The notes below the pieces were generated by a model. That model was given only the letters and a program-made list of their open reading frames with translations, ran no database searches and was not told the origin of the DNA. The position numbers and the translations under genes were made by a program. Source: Trachythela sp. YZ-2020 (Eukaryota; Cnidaria; Anthozoa; Malacalcyonacea; Clavulariidae). From it: a DNA stretch of 64,000 bases. Positions 32,964-44,275 of the stretch are shown here, piece after piece; position 1 is the first letter of the stretch; every line of letters begins with the position of its first letter. The DNA lies in contig JADLSH010000373.1 of NCBI GenBank assembly GCA_016169945.1, forward strand, positions 1,364,001-1,428,000. Direction: 5' to 3'.

Positions 32964-33335
32964 ATAGGATTAATTTGAAAAAAAACACAGTCATGAGTTT
33001 TTCAAAGACTTCAAATTGCACTCTCTTGTCCTTCTGACTCGTGCAATTTTGATAGTCTTTGTTTTACTTACTCGTGCATGTTTTTTTCCAAATTGCACTC
33101 GAAACCATACTATTACCCATACAAATATGTAATGTTTACAGAATGCAAGTTAGGACAAAAGAGGCTGCTTAGAAGTTATACATGACTTTTGTTTTTAAGT
33201 TTTCGTATACTTATGATCAGGCTGCGAATTAGAGAAGACTATATTAGAGGTATATCAATATGCAGTTAGCATTGGAAGTCACTTATTTCGATTAGACATT
33301 GTAATTATGCATTTTCAAAATTGTACTTGTCAGTT
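32964..33335. other. No supported gene
   Basis: AT-rich spacer between the MITE and the integrase gene; no feature recognised. Confidence 0.5.
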
Positions 33336-35779
33336 CTAAACATCATTCCCAAGTCCATTTTCGCAATTTTGATATTCTATGTAATCAAGAACTAAAAGGT
33401 ACTTTTGAATGCAATACTCGTCGTCAGTTGTTGTTTCGAGGATTCGTTGCAAGTCAGCATCAATTCCGTCCGTACTTTCGATAGGAGAGTTGTTGGAAGT
33501 TTGAAGTTCTGGTACATCACCATTCTCGTCAATTCCATAGTCATTCATATCTGGCTGAACGCCATCAAGAACATCTTCAACTGCCCTGTAACCGCTCTGA
33601 CTATTGCACAACATTCCTGTTATCCACAACTGCCTTGGCGTCGTATTGCTTTCAGTGGTAAGGCCATGATAATTCCAGACTCTAGTCAGTTCCTCTAGGG
33701 AGGTACACATATTGAAGACAAAATAGGTGAATTTCGTTCAGTGGATCAAACAATCCACTTGTTTCTAGGTACATGAATATGTTCTTAAACTTGCTTACTA
33801 CCGTACGATTAACTTCTCTCCATAAACGTTCTATTCGTTGGTTGTGAACCGACTTACCAGTTATTGTGCTGCCTCTGTTCAATCCTCGTTCACGCAACAT
33901 GAACCGTGCTACCTCGACATTTTCCAAACCTTTGTCTGAATGAACACGAGACGGCAGGTTGTAAAGGCTGACAGCCTCTTGAAAAAGATCAAGAACAGTA
34001 CTGGCCTTGTTATTTGTTGAAGCCCTTAAATATATTATAAGGCGAGAATACCCATCAATCCCACCATGAATGACAATTCTGTACGGTTCTATCAATTTAT
34101 GATCGCCATCAATATGCCAGAGGGCGTTTGGGCAAGGTACAGAATACTTTCGCCTGACAATCTCGCCTGACAGTCTTCTCACTGCTGAGAGAACAGGATT
34201 AACTCTTGCAATGGATTCCCGAACACGACTCTGTTGAATCTTCAATTTATTTGCTCTGAGCCCTCCTAGGAAAAGCACAAGGGAGTGACCTATATTGACA
34301 AGCTCAATGTCATATTGTAAAAATGATCTAATAATCATCTCGGTATTACGTTTTCGTACTTTTAAAGAGAAGCATGCAAATCGGGCGTTATTAGACAGGG
34401 ATGTTAATTTCATGTTACTTATATCATTGTGTTACACATAAAATATACCTGCTTCAGGATTTATTCACAAAATTTCTCGTACATGTCCGTCTAAATTACC
34501 ATCTTCAATACATGTGAAGGCATCGGCACCAATGGGCATTTCAAATTCCCTGCTTGACGAATCAAAGTCTTGGGTGAAATTCCAAGAATTCTAGCAATGT
34601 CTACCCATTTCATAGATTCTTCACGCAGTTGCTGAACAACAACATTGTCAACAACAAGCCGTGTACGACAAGCGTGCCCTAAATAATGAACAGGACAACT
34701 GTGGTGTGGGGCTTCGATATCGGAAGAGGTGTCAATTCAACATGCAGGGCTTTCAAAATTATTTCAAGTAGGCGGCTGCAGTGACGTCACTCATCAGAGC
34801 AACGCTAAATATCGAGTGTGGGCACAATTTCAATGGGGTTCGGGGTCATGCACAGTCGGAAATTTTAAAATTTATAATCTCTGAAATGCCGTTTCTTGCA
34901 CTTTGGGCCGAAGATTTACAGCATTCTGAACGCCCAAACATATCATGAATAAAAATACTCTATTATTTTCTTGCTGTGAGGTGAATGCAGAGTTTTTCGC
35001 TTCAGCTTGACCCATTCATTATTACTGTAATTAAATAGTGTACAACTACTCAGGCATTTTAATTGTAGTATTAGTATACTGTATTTAACAAATTTACAGT
35101 CACTGAAAAATTGAAACAGTCAAATACTACACAAAGTGATATATTCCAAATCATTCCAAACGAAAACATGAATAATGCATTTGTCCGACTATGTGCTATG
35201 CTCGAAGGCGCACATGGATTTTCCTGTGATACTTTGAGTAATTAAACTATTATGCATCAAAGTCCACCCAGGATTACTCGAAGTACTGGCCTTTCCCGCT
35301 GACCAACAATTAAAGAAATTCAAAATGGACGAAATCAGTTTCTATCAACGAATATAAACATCGATTGTTTTTAATAAAAATGGGCACTTTTGAGTAAGAA
35401 ATGACTACAATGGATGCTTAAAGTATCGAGAAAGGTGAAGAGCATATATTTTGCTTCTTGAAAGAAAAGTAGGCGGCGGTAAACATCGTGGCACCCGGCG
35501 GTTCACCGCCGGCCGCCGTCTTACTTTGAAAGCCCTGAACATGCCTATCTTGATATCTGGTCTTTAGAAGACGCACAGTGGCTAAGAGCCGTTCCAGGTC
35601 TTCCAGCAACTGATCGACGCTGTCGTGTTCTCCAACACGACTTGAAAATCCAATGAATCCTGTTACAGGCTGTCCACACGATTTGGTTCGTATTCTGAAC
35701 TCAACCCCGCAATTGCTTCCCTAATAAATCTCAAAAACTCTTCAAAGAACTGTCTAAGATAATCTATGAAATGCACCAT
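33336..35779 (-). pseudogene. rve (DDE) integrase-like gene split by a mobile element
   Basis: On the minus strand ATG 35779 starts MVHFIDYLRQFFEEFLRFIR; after one frameshift it reads GEHDSVDQLLEDLERLLATV and TRYQDRHV to the insertion at 35537. Past the insert (34744 down) there is HACRTRLVVDNVVVQQLREE and MKWVDIARILGISPKTLIRQ, a helix-turn-helix. The rve core at 34413-33682 has [20 protein letters not shown] (first Asp), [40 protein letters not shown] (second Asp) and [18 protein letters not shown] (catalytic Glu). A frameshift near 33700 leads to the tail WNYHGLTTESNTTPRQLWIT, then an acidic C-terminus. The family occurs as many copies in cnidarians and fish and is probably transposon-derived. 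The catalytic residues remain, the frame does not. Confidence 0.8.
34745..35537. mobile_element. 793-bp non-autonomous element inserted in the integrase gene
   Basis: Ends CAGGGCTTTCAAA (34745) and its inverse TTTGAAAGCCCTG (35537), with AACATG on both sides (34739-34744 and 35538-35543). The end sequence is hAT-like, but the duplication I can see is 6 bp and not the usual 8. The right end holds a G/C-rich palindrome GGCGGTTCACCGCC. No coding sequence seen. It sits exactly where the integrase reading order is interrupted. Confidence 0.85.
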
Positions 35780-35879
35780 CTTTAATCACTTATATTATTA
35801 TTTAATCGCTATATTTTAAAATTTATTTTATAAATATTTGGTCAGCGGTATAATTAAACGGTCAAGAAGTGCTTCATTA

Positions 35880-36055
35880 AAGTATGCATGAATCTTGATA
35901 TATTTATATATCAAAATCCTCACATAAATGTGTGAGCCTTGACATACATATATGAATTTCAACACATATATATAAATCTTGACATACAGATATGAATCTT
36001 AATACCTATATCGAATCTTGACATATATATATATATATATATGAATCTTGATGTT
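35880..36055. repeat. Degenerate tandem repeat with TATA runs
   Basis: Imperfect copies of GAATCTTGACATACATATAT (about 25-30 bp period), ending in an (AT)n run near 36020-36042. Confidence 0.8.
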
Positions 36056-36628
36056 TTGTCCCTTTTTAACAAGCATATTAAATTGAAAATTATCAGTATT
36101 GCGTTGTTTTATTTTTTAATACGTCAAAAATATATGAAAGTACACTAAAATGCTTTTTGTTTTCCAGAAAAAACTCTTTTCGCAGTGCATTTATCATTTT
36201 GATACAAAATATTTCCTGAACATGCAACACTGTGTATAAATCTTTCAGTTTGCGACGACAATTGCAAGATTTTCTCATTTGCATTCATTGATATTAAAAA
36301 TCACTGCCGCCATCTTTAATACATTAGCGAGCTTTAGCAATGAGTACGATTACGAAATTTGACCGTGTGCGGCCTGGCGCGAGGAAGTTCCTACTCGTAG
36401 TCATTTCCATTCAAATGTTGCTTTAGCAGTAAACAAACAACAATTACGACAACGAGTACGAGTTTTGTTTTAATTAATATGGCTGTCAGCAATATCTCAA
36501 TGTTATTGACGAAAACGAGTTCGTAGCTGTGTACTAACCAAACCAGAAGAAAATCACAGGAATTCCACTACTGGGAATACGATGGAGTTGAAACACAGAT
36601 TCAGTTCATGACGAACAATTAGTGCAGG
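36056..36628. other. Spacer upstream of the Harbinger transposase
   Basis: No gene recognised. A short palindromic A/C-rich stretch with ACAACGAGTACGAG near 36458 does not form a clear element end. Confidence 0.4.
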
Positions 36629-37702
36629 GCTGATTTTAGGCTGGACTTAGTGGATCTTCCTGTTCTGGCTGAAGCGTAACAAATTCCCGACAAATTTGTT
36701 TGCCCTAATAGAACAGTAGCAATGGGAATGGAAGGGTTATGCATGTTGCTAAGACGTTTTGCCTACGTGTGTAGGTTCAATATTATCCCTCGCTTCGGTC
36801 GCTCTGTTTCCGAGTTGAGTCTGATCACTTCAGAGGTGACAGACTACATTTTTAGCACATCATACATTTTTAGGTTATCTTTCAACAGATCTGAATCAAC
36901 CTTGGCTTCACCGAGACCGTCTGCAATTGTATGCCAATGCAATTCACGATGCTGGTGGAGCGTTGGAGAACTGGTGGAGCATTGGAGAACTGTTGGGGCT
37001 TTGTTGATGGCACGGTACGACCGATATGTCGGCCTGGGGAACATCAACGTTTGATGCATAATGGCCATAAACGCGTTCATGCCATCAAGTTCCAATCAGT
37101 TGTGACAAACGTTTATGGGCCAATAGGTAAACTTTTTTGTTATTTACTATAAGTATTTACTGTCTATATACTACATTTATATCTGTTATGTGTACCTTTC
37201 ATGATTTGACTGCAGATATATGGATGGCTTCACTTATATTTTCGTATTGTTGTTTATAGTACTTGAGCTAACAGAATATATGTTTTTGTTTTCAGAAGGA
37301 AAAATACATGATGTCATGATGTTGAGAATGTCTGGTCTTCTCAATCAACTGGAAGGGCACTCCAACACCCCCCTTGGTGACCCCATGTGCATCTATGGAG
37401 ACCATGCTTACCCCTTGAGACGACATCTACAGAAGCCATACCAGCATGCCATTATGCCAACCTAACTGCTAGAGAAGCTGAGTTTAACCGTTTGGGCAGG
37501 TTGCCGTTGAGTGGGTTTTTGGGGATATTTTAAATTTCTTGATTTTAAAAAGAACTTAAAGATTGGATTGAGTGCTGTTGGAAAGATGTATTCTGTGTGT
37601 GCCCTGTTGAGAAATGCTCTAACTTGTCTTTATGGCTCAACTACCAGTTCCTTTCTCAAAGTCAATCCTCCTACATTACAGGAATATTTTCAAGTAAATT
37701 AG
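36629..37702 (+). pseudogene. PIF/Harbinger transposase (DDE_Tnp_4), fragmented
   Basis: The plus strand reads DLVDLPVLAEA, a TAA, then IPDKFVCPNRTVAMGMEGLC and MLLRRFAYVCR, a frameshifted FGRSVSELSLITSEVTDYIF, then WGFVDGTVRPICRPGEHQRL with the first catalytic Asp, GHKRVHAIKFQSVVTNVYGP, a gap with an intron-like insertion (37120-37290), then EGKIHDVMMLRMSGLLNQ, LGDPMCIYGDHAYPLRRHLQ with the second catalytic Asp, a frameshift, and YFKFLDFKKNLKIGLSAVGK to a stop at 37702. The expected third acidic residue (VEW-x-F-G-D) falls in the broken part, where GFLGYFKF stands in its place. The order matches Harbinger transposases, which cut at 3-bp TWA sites. Inactive. Confidence 0.85.
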
Positions 37703-37724
37703 AATAGGTTTTATATATAGCTCA

Positions 37725-37950
37725 GGGGCTAGTTGTTCGAAAGGTGGATAGCGTTATCCACTAGATAGATTTTTTCAACCTTCATAAATTTTCTATTGAT
37801 CATGTTCATAACTTAAAACATTGAAGAGATCGAAGGCTGTAATATTTATTCTGTTGGCCAAAATGGAAGTTTCTCTGTTCTTTGTTCAATTTTACGAAGG
37901 TTTCAAAAAATCACCGGATAGTGCTATCCACTATTCAAACAACTGGTCCC
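37725..37950. mobile_element. MITE-like inverted repeat element, 226 bp
   Basis: The left end GGGGCTAGTTGTTCGAAAGG, then TGGATAGCGTTATCCAC, and the right end GTGCTATCCACTATTCAAAC, AACTGGTCCC are imperfect inverted copies (about 35 bp). It directly follows the Harbinger ORF but its ends are not shown to belong to it. Confidence 0.65.
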
Positions 37951-38793
37951 AGAATAATACATATGCTAGAAATTTGACTTGGCCCAACATTAATGTATCA
38001 GCATTTTCAAATGTGCATGATGCAATTTAAATCCAGATACTATACAAACTGTTTGTTCTACAAGCCAAGATGGCACTTTCTCGGTATATGAGCAAACAAA
38101 ATATTGTACTATACAATTTTGGTTAGGTCAGCTGGTTAGGGTCAGGCTTCCGGTTGCTTACATACCAAGAAAATGCCCTAAGATGGCATAAGAAATATAT
38201 TTTAGTGCCCAAAATGATCAAAGATGCATGTTAATTTACTATCATGTGACTGTATAGTAAATTGTTAGTCGTTATTAATTTATTATATAATATATATTCC
38301 GCCTAGGATAATCAAAGACAATGCGGAAGAGCTTGCAGTACCATTATGTCACTTAGTAAATCTTAGCCTACACTCATCGCTATAAGTCCGCTGTTCAAAT
38401 CTAATGATCGATCTCTCTTGGACAATTACAGACCTATTTCTATAGTGAGTCTATACTCCCCGTTTCAAAAAAAACTGAGTGGAGATAGCTCACTTTTCAA
38501 AACACTGATCCAGAATAATAATATATAATTACACGGAAATTCATTTATCAGCATTTTCAAATGTGCATGATGTAATTTAAATCCAGATACTATCCTGCGA
38601 CTGTATAGTAAATTGTTAGTCATTTAATTGTTATTCATTTATTTTATAATATATATTCCGCCTAGGATAATCAAAGATGGTGCGGAAGAGCTTGCAGTAC
38701 CATTATGTCACTTAGTAAATCTTAGCCTACACTCATCGCTATAAGTCCGCTGTTCAAATCTAATGATCGATCTCTCTTGGACAATTACAGACC
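37938..38793. repeat. Tandem segmental duplication at the LINE 5' end
   Basis: Blocks at 37999-38044 and 38549-38594 (TCAGCATTTTCAAATGTGCA...), and at 38254-38441 and 38601-38793 (GACTGTATAGTAAATTGTTA..., CCGCCTAGGATAATCAAAGA..., GACAATTACAGACCTAT) are nearly identical. The offset is about 550 bp for the first block and 347 bp for the second, so about 200 bp was lost from copy 2. Confidence 0.85.
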
Positions 38794-40040
38794 TATCTCT
38801 GTACTCCTCGTGTTTTCTAAAGTTCTGGAGACAATTGTTTATCACCAGATTTCTAGTTATCTGGAAGAAAACAACCTTCTTTCACCCTATCAATTCGGGT
38901 TTCGCAGTGGTAGATCAACGCATCATGCAGTTAGCTATCTGACGAATAAAATTAGAGAAAATATAGATAAAGGACTATGCACTGGAGCTATCTATATGGA
39001 TCTGAGAAAGGCATTTGATGTTGTTCATCATGCTAACCTTTTGGGAAAACTACCAAGTTATGGAATTAAGAATTATTGTGGTTCCAGGACTACCTTTTTA
39101 ATCGTTCGCAATATGTATGTTTTGATGGCTGTACCTCAGATATCGAGAACGTCGCCAGTGGAGTTCCTCAAGGATCCACCTCCTATTTGCCCTGTTAATA
39201 AAATGACATCCATCTAACGCTGAACAGCAGCAGTGTACTTCTCTATGCAGATGACACTGTGATTTATTATGCAGATAAAAGTGCGAGGGACGTCAAAGGG
39301 TATTAAACATAGAAGTAAACAATATCGCAAAATGGTTTGTTGAAAATAACTTGACTCTAAACTTAAAAAAAGGGAAGACAGAATTTGTGCTCTACTGTTC
39401 CAGTAAGAAACTATCGACCCAATCAGATATATCGATCAACATCAATAATACCATCATTAACGAAGTTTCAACGTACAAGTATCTTGGAGTCTCTCTTGAT
39501 AACCATCTAACTCTCCAAAAGTATGTACAGGATCTGTACAAAAAAGCTTCAGCACGTGTAAAAATGTTATCCTACATCCGTAGTAACACTGGTGCATATG
39601 TGGCTGAAACGATATACTAAACCATGATTTGCCCGATTTTGCTTTACTGCTACTCGCTGCAACCTGGTTTGCCAAAAGGAGCGACTGAGAAACTTCAATC
39701 TGTTCAAGACCGAGAAGGACAAGTAATAGCAATGGATACTGGGGTAACACTAAACTGCGATAGCATCGAGTTAACTTGCAAACAAAGAATTGTAGTAGAT
39801 GTTTTTAAAATTCTTAACTTGGTACCAAAAATATTTGAGAACCAATTCCAACTTATGGACCACAGAAAGAACACCAGAGGGAATAACTCGTTATTGAAAA
39901 TCCCGAAGGCAATAAGAGACAGGTCGTAAACGTATTGCTGTCCAAGGGGCTCTAATTTTTAATGACTTACCCAAATACATTAGAAACAAGAAAAGCTTAT
40001 TACGGTTTAAAACTAAAGTGAGAACATTTAAATTTTAGTG
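38290..40040 (+). mobile_element. Jockey/CR1-like LINE, degenerate, plus strand
   Basis: The coding order is IIKDGAEELAVPLCHLVNLS, NYRPISVLLVFSKVLETIVY, YQFGFRSGRSTHHAVSYLTN, IYMDLRKAFDVVHHANLL, frameshift, LLYADDTVIYYADKS (catalytic YADD at about 39238), then LNLKKGKTEFVLYCSSKKLS, STYKYLGVSLDNHL, AETIY, a TAA, and ILLYCYSLQPGLPKGATEKL to 39929. The GVPQG motif is replaced by an out-of-frame VPQGSTSYL-type remnant near 39150. The 5' part is duplicated (37938-38793). Several frameshifts; not active. Confidence 0.85.
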
Positions 40041-40149
40041 TTGATTTGATGAAGACGGAACTGATTATAGATCTTGCATTGAAGTACTATTCTAGTATTT
40101 ATTTTAAAACTTATTGAACATTTTGGTTAAATTTTCTGCTATTTTGGTC

Positions 40150-40620
40150 CAAGCGCACCCTTTTCTTTAGACCCTTGTTGGTATTGGTAAGGTTCCAACA
40201 TTGGTGTTGGTGTTGAGTTTAGGCAAATAGAGAACATTACTTCTTATTTGATAAATTTGATTAGGAGATTGTAAATAACTCCAGGAGGTAATTAATCGAA
40301 TTACATTCATTGTTTCTTTCATTAAAGTATCCATTTGTTTTTCTCTTCTTGCCTGTAAAGGTGTCCCAGCCGAGTTTGGTTCTGACAGCATCAAAGGGTG
40401 TTTCGTAACAATCAACTGCCTTATCTTGAAGCTTTTGCAGTTTATTGCAAGGTTTTAGAACAATTATCCCATACCAATGCATAATAGTCAAAGTGCGGTA
40501 AAACAAAAACGCTATAAATAGTTTTAAGAGTATTTTTATCAAGAAGATCTTTGGATCGCCTCAACATTCCAATTCCTTTCTAGGCTTTTTAGCTACCTAA
40601 TCAATGTGGTCTTTCCAGGT
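40150..40620 (-). mobile_element. LINE ORF2 C-terminal fragment
   Basis: The minus strand reads GMLRRSKDLLDKNTLKTIYS-like sequence (frame shifted), PHFDYYALVWDNCSKTLQ-like wording and KLQKLQDKAVDCYETPFDAV, and ends KLNTNTNVGTLPIPTRV. These match the region after the RT thumb in CR1/jockey LINEs. It is convergent with the LINE at 38290-40040 and belongs to a separate copy. Confidence 0.65.
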
Positions 40621-40683
40621 GATGCATTCATCTACTATAACCCCAAGTGTTTTAGTAGACTGTTAATACCAGCAGCAATGCAG

Positions 40684-40800
40684 CTAATGACATGGTATAG
40701 AAAATGCTTCTCGCGCCTTTTAAAGTCATATTCGCATTTTACCCTTTCAGCTAAAATGCAGATATCGTATAGAAAATGCTTTTTCTCGTCTTATACACAT
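40684..40800. repeat. Palindromic dispersed repeat (AGAAAATGCTTCTCGC), copy 1
   Basis: TATAGAAAATGCTTCTCGCG, CTTTTAAAGTCATATTCGCA, TTTTACCCTTTCAGC and TATAGAAAATGCTTTTTCTC share units, in inverse orientation, with 42186-42405 (GAGAAGCATTTTCTA, TATGACTTTTAAAGG, GGGTAAAACGCG). Confidence 0.7.
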
Positions 40801-41207
40801 TTGAACATCAACACTTAATGACAGTGCATGCATGAGAGTTGATGCAAGTTTGCTGTCAAATGCGAACAAAGGTTGTAACTTCCATCAACTCTCATGCTCG
40901 TTTGAGCAGTGTTTTAGGCAAAAATTTATAACTAATAGTAACGATGTAAATGCAAATGTACACTGCAAAAATTGTTAATAAACTTCGGCAGACTTCACTC
41001 TATTCACTCGTGCGGTTTTCGATTTCAGGATTTGTTCGGTGTGGACTGTGGATGTCATTTGATCGACTTTCACCAAAGTCTGTCAGCTTACAGATGAGCG
41101 GTTTCATAAGAAGCCATATGGTCGACTATTTCTGCATCAGTCAGTCAATTGTAATGGTGGTTAGACACCAAAACATTTTCAGGTTTCAGATCACGGTGAG
41201 CAATACT

Positions 41208-41596
41208 GTTTCATGTAGGTATTTTAACCCGACGTGATGTCCAAAGACAAATACAGAGCAATGTAATCTGTCGCAACTACATTCTTCACAAACTGCTAAG
41301 AAGTTTGCTAGGCTATGTACCCTGATATCATTTCCAATTGGATTAATCCCGCAGCACAGGGTACAATTTGAGAAACTCTGAAAACACTTTATTGGTGCCA
41401 AAATGGAATGAGTTTCTTTTATGGAATGAGTTTCATGTAGGTATTTTAACCCGACGCAATGTCCAAAGACGAATGAATAAATGTATCAGATAAATGTACA
41501 GAGCAATGTATTCCATCGCAACTAGAGTCTTCGCAAACTGCTAAGAAGTTTGCTAGGCTATGTACCCTGATATCATTTCCAATTGGATTAGAATCA
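41208..41596 (-). repeat. Duplicated kinase exon (two copies)
   Basis: 41208-41350 and 41426-41596 share TTTCATGTAGGTATTTTAAC, CAAACTGCTAAGAAGTTTGC and GGCTATGTACCCTGATATCA. Copy 2 has extra bases (GAATGAATAAATGTATCAGA) in the middle, and these extend the kinase frame (SDTFIHSSLDIASG), so copy 2 is the less damaged one. Confidence 0.8.
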
Positions 41597-41639
41597 AAGC
41601 ATCGCAGCAAAATCCGTAACAGAGCATGATATGGACTCC

Positions 41640-41766
41640 TGCACAGCAATCTTGTAAATCAGTAACATGTTGTACTTATTAATATTTGTAAAAGTCTAAG
41701 TGTAAATTGTCTTTATACCATGCTGTAGATTTTACCATGTTTAAATAAAGTTTTTTGATTGATTGA
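41640..41766 (+). mobile_element. LINE 3' end inserted in the kinase gene
   Basis: Non-coding tail ending TTTAAATAAAGTTTTTTGAT and a (GATT)n stretch, like the 3' UTR and microsatellite tail of CR1-type LINEs seen elsewhere in the window (8891, 63800). Heavily 5'-truncated. Confidence 0.6.
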
Positions 41767-42185
41767 TGTCTTTAATTAGTGATTTTTTTGCTTCGTTGTC
41801 AGAAGCTAGCACAATTTTTGAGCCATTTTCTGGCAGCTTCGCCATAAACACAACCGCGAAACCACCTTAGCCAATTTCATCTTTATCGATGAGGCATTGA
41901 TATGAGTATTGATTGATTGGGGCAATCCAGAGGCATCTACTGTTTCACCAGTAGGCTCGCAAATTTTGCCCAAGCTACTAAAAACTTTGATGTATCTCAC
42001 ATCATGCTCGCATGCAGCATGTGGCAGTAGGCGAATTAAGAAAGGAAGTTTAACGCGTTTGTCTGGACTGTTGCTTCAGTATGTGTGAGTGTGATGAAAT
42101 TGTATCCATCTATGTGTCTCCAACTGAAATATGAAACCTTATATACCGATACCCACCTATACACCTTTATCATGCCTGCGAAGTC

Positions 42186-42405
42186 TAAAAATCGAAAGGG
42201 CACAAGAAGCATTTTCTACACCATATACACCATTTACCCTTTGGGGTAAAACGCGGATATGACTTTTAAAGGTGTGAGAAGCATTTTCTATACATGTCCG
42301 CGTTTTACCCGAAAGGATAAAACGCGAATATGACTTTAAAAGGCGTGAGAAGCATTTTAATGACTTTTAAAGGCAGGAGAAGCATTTTCTATACCATATG
42401 ACTTT
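42186..42405. repeat. Palindromic dispersed repeat, copy 2
   Basis: Alternating GAGAAGCATTTTCTA and TATGACTTTTAAAGG units on both sides of an inverted pair GGGTAAAACGCGGATATGAC / GTCCGCGTTTTACCC. It forms an imperfect foldback of about 200 bp. See 40684-40800 for the inverse copy. Confidence 0.7.
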
Positions 42406-43600
42406 TAAATAATGTTTCATGACAATTCAAGTAATCCGTCCCTCCGTCCTCCACCTATCCGTCTGTCAGCCGCTCATCCGTCCGACCGTATCCACGTTTT
42501 ATCCTAACCGGTGACAAAGCTGTTGAGCTTTTCCGGCCTCAAACCAATGATCGAATTTGGACTCAAATACGTCAATCAAATATATTACCAAGATGCATCG
42601 CATTAACAAAACGAGACATACTAAATATATCTACAGACATATACAGTTAACTCTCGTTATAGCGGACATGAATTTTTATGTTGGTTTAAAACGAAATATA
42701 ACGCAATCAATTGAATTCGCCTGTATACTTACAATACCCAAGCTAAGCGATGGCAAATCCCCCCTTCACTAAACATTTTGTATCAATCAGTGGTATAATC
42801 CAGATTCCAGCATGCGATTCTTTGTTAATCCCAGTGTTATATGATATCCACATCTGGTCGTGGCATTTCTTTCTGTTATAATGCCGCCGCAGCCACTCTG
42901 TTGCGTAGGACAAACTTTATACCTATTTAAACTGATATATTTTTTTGTTCATGAGAGGAAGACGCCCGGCGGTACTTGCTCCGCGTTGTCATTGAGTTCT
43001 GTTTGACTAACTGTGTCGTCGCTCGCCATACTGCCTGTTGTTGTATATTTATGGTAATATGTCCAGCGTCAGATCGCACACCGCCGCATCATACCATCTG
43101 AAATCACTGTCCAAAGCAGTTCGCGTGCATAATCGGCAGACTTTCATTCTTGAAATTCATTTCGTAACTTGAGTAAGTAGCGTTTCTTTCTGTTATAAGG
43201 CTGCCGCAGAAAATTATTTCAATAACTTGAGTAAGCGAAGTGCTCAGTATAAATGATATGATCTTGTTAGCATCCTGCAAGTTATGTGCTAATTAACTTG
43301 TACTATATTGCGCGTTATGATTGGTCAATTTGTTAGTAGGAAGTGTTACCGTGAAATATCAAGGGCTGCCCATGTGAAAGCATGCCCAATGATGAAACTG
43401 ATCAACAGGTAAAACCATAGTTAATAGAGACAGGGTTTGGAAGGCCGGCAAACTTCAAAGGCTTTCAAGCCAATTAATTTCAGATGTTGATAAACCGCAT
43501 CACGTGACAATACGAGTGCATAGAATTCAGAAATTACTAGAGTGTAGTATTACTGAAATACGATATTGTGATTATAAATACTGAAATAAGGCATTTTTGC
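42406..43600. other. Intergenic stretch with a solitary Tigger-like end
   Basis: At about 42645 CAGTTAACTCTCGTTATAGC with GGACATG resembles a Tigger terminal repeat, but no matching inverse end was found. TTTCTTTCTGTTATAATGCC (42866) and TTTCTTTCTGTTATAAGGCT (43184) are two copies of a short repeat with a shared GCCGCAG. No gene recognised. Confidence 0.4.
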
Positions 43601-44275
43601 TCTTGGCATGGCCTCGAGTCGGCAAACGACTCAGAAAGCGAAATTCCTTCAATTCTGGGCTCCGAAGTCGAAAATACAACCACAGAGGACAATTTTCAGC
43701 AAACTATTGAAAATGTGAAGTGAAATGCCTTTAACATCATCTTTGTCTTCAATTTGAAGGTTTAAAGTAATTTCCTTGTGAATTTTGCTCAAAAGTGTGC
43801 AAATCTAAAGAGGGCGTACGAAGCATGTTCGCAGTAAACATTCACCCGTGAACACCAATGTCGAAGCTGCTAAAGCTACTACAGCTTCTAAGAAAGGAAA
43901 AAACAAATACCAAGCTACATTAGGGAGGAGACAGTTTTGTCTATCATCCGAGAAATAGGGAAAAGTCTCACCGATGAAAAGATTTACCCAGAGAAACAAC
44001 TAACAAGTAGCTCAAGTGTTTGACTTGCAACCCAGTAAATCATTCATAGAAGATGTGATTATGTGAATGGTCTTCTAGATAAGTTTCATCATAAGAACAA
44101 TCGAGATAGATTCATGAAAGACTACTTCGGAAAAAGGAACGTTCATGGAAAGAATATTTTCTTCCGTTCAGTGATCACAAAGTTGTGTTTCTGATGCTGG
44201 TAAATTTGCCTGAACGATTGATCACCCTGATGTTAAAAGATTCTGACGTTACCAGTGAAGATACGGTATGCATAT
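43601..44275 (+). CDS. Possible exons of an unrecognised gene
   Basis: Two plus-strand frames look coding-like: about 43607-43720 (SRQTTQKAKFLQFWAPKSK) and about 44163-44264 (HKVVFLMLVNLPERLITLML, then KDSDVTSEDT ending at a GTATGC donor). Stops and frame changes lie between them. I do not recognise the family, and the second block could equally be a chance frame. Confidence 0.2.

Larger units (their letters stand above)
40985..41925 (-). pseudogene. Protein kinase domain gene, broken, with a duplicated exon and LINE insert
   Basis: Minus-strand order: N-lobe at about 41900-41770 (DKDEIG, TAA at 41867-41869, GGFAVVFMAKLPENGSK); middle exon NPIGNDIRVHSLANFLAVCE (41596-41500 and again 41350-41270); GLKYLHE, a one-base frameshift, then SIAHRDLKPENVLVSNHHYN, the catalytic loop with HRD and N (about 41205-41160); a stop, LTDAEIVDHMASYETAHL; a frameshift; CKLTDFGESRSNDIHSPHRT with the DFG metal-binding motif at 41072-41080, then a stop. 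The wording (A-x-x-FA.VVF loop, ICKLTDFGESRS) fits an expanded serine/threonine or dual-specificity kinase family recalled from cnidarians. No activation-loop APE or C-terminal lobe remains. At least two stops and two frameshifts: a pseudogene. The 41640-41766 LINE tail separates the N-lobe from the rest. Confidence 0.7.

Noticed and set aside
33405..33698. Plus-strand 97-codon ORF
   Set aside because: Antisense shadow of the integrase tail.
36722..37152. Two overlapping independent genes in the Harbinger region
   Set aside because: They are one transposase read in two frames after a frameshift; block order matches DDE_Tnp_4.
42645..42715. Complete Tigger element
   Set aside because: Only one end resembles a Tigger terminal repeat; no inverse partner, TA duplication or transposase found.
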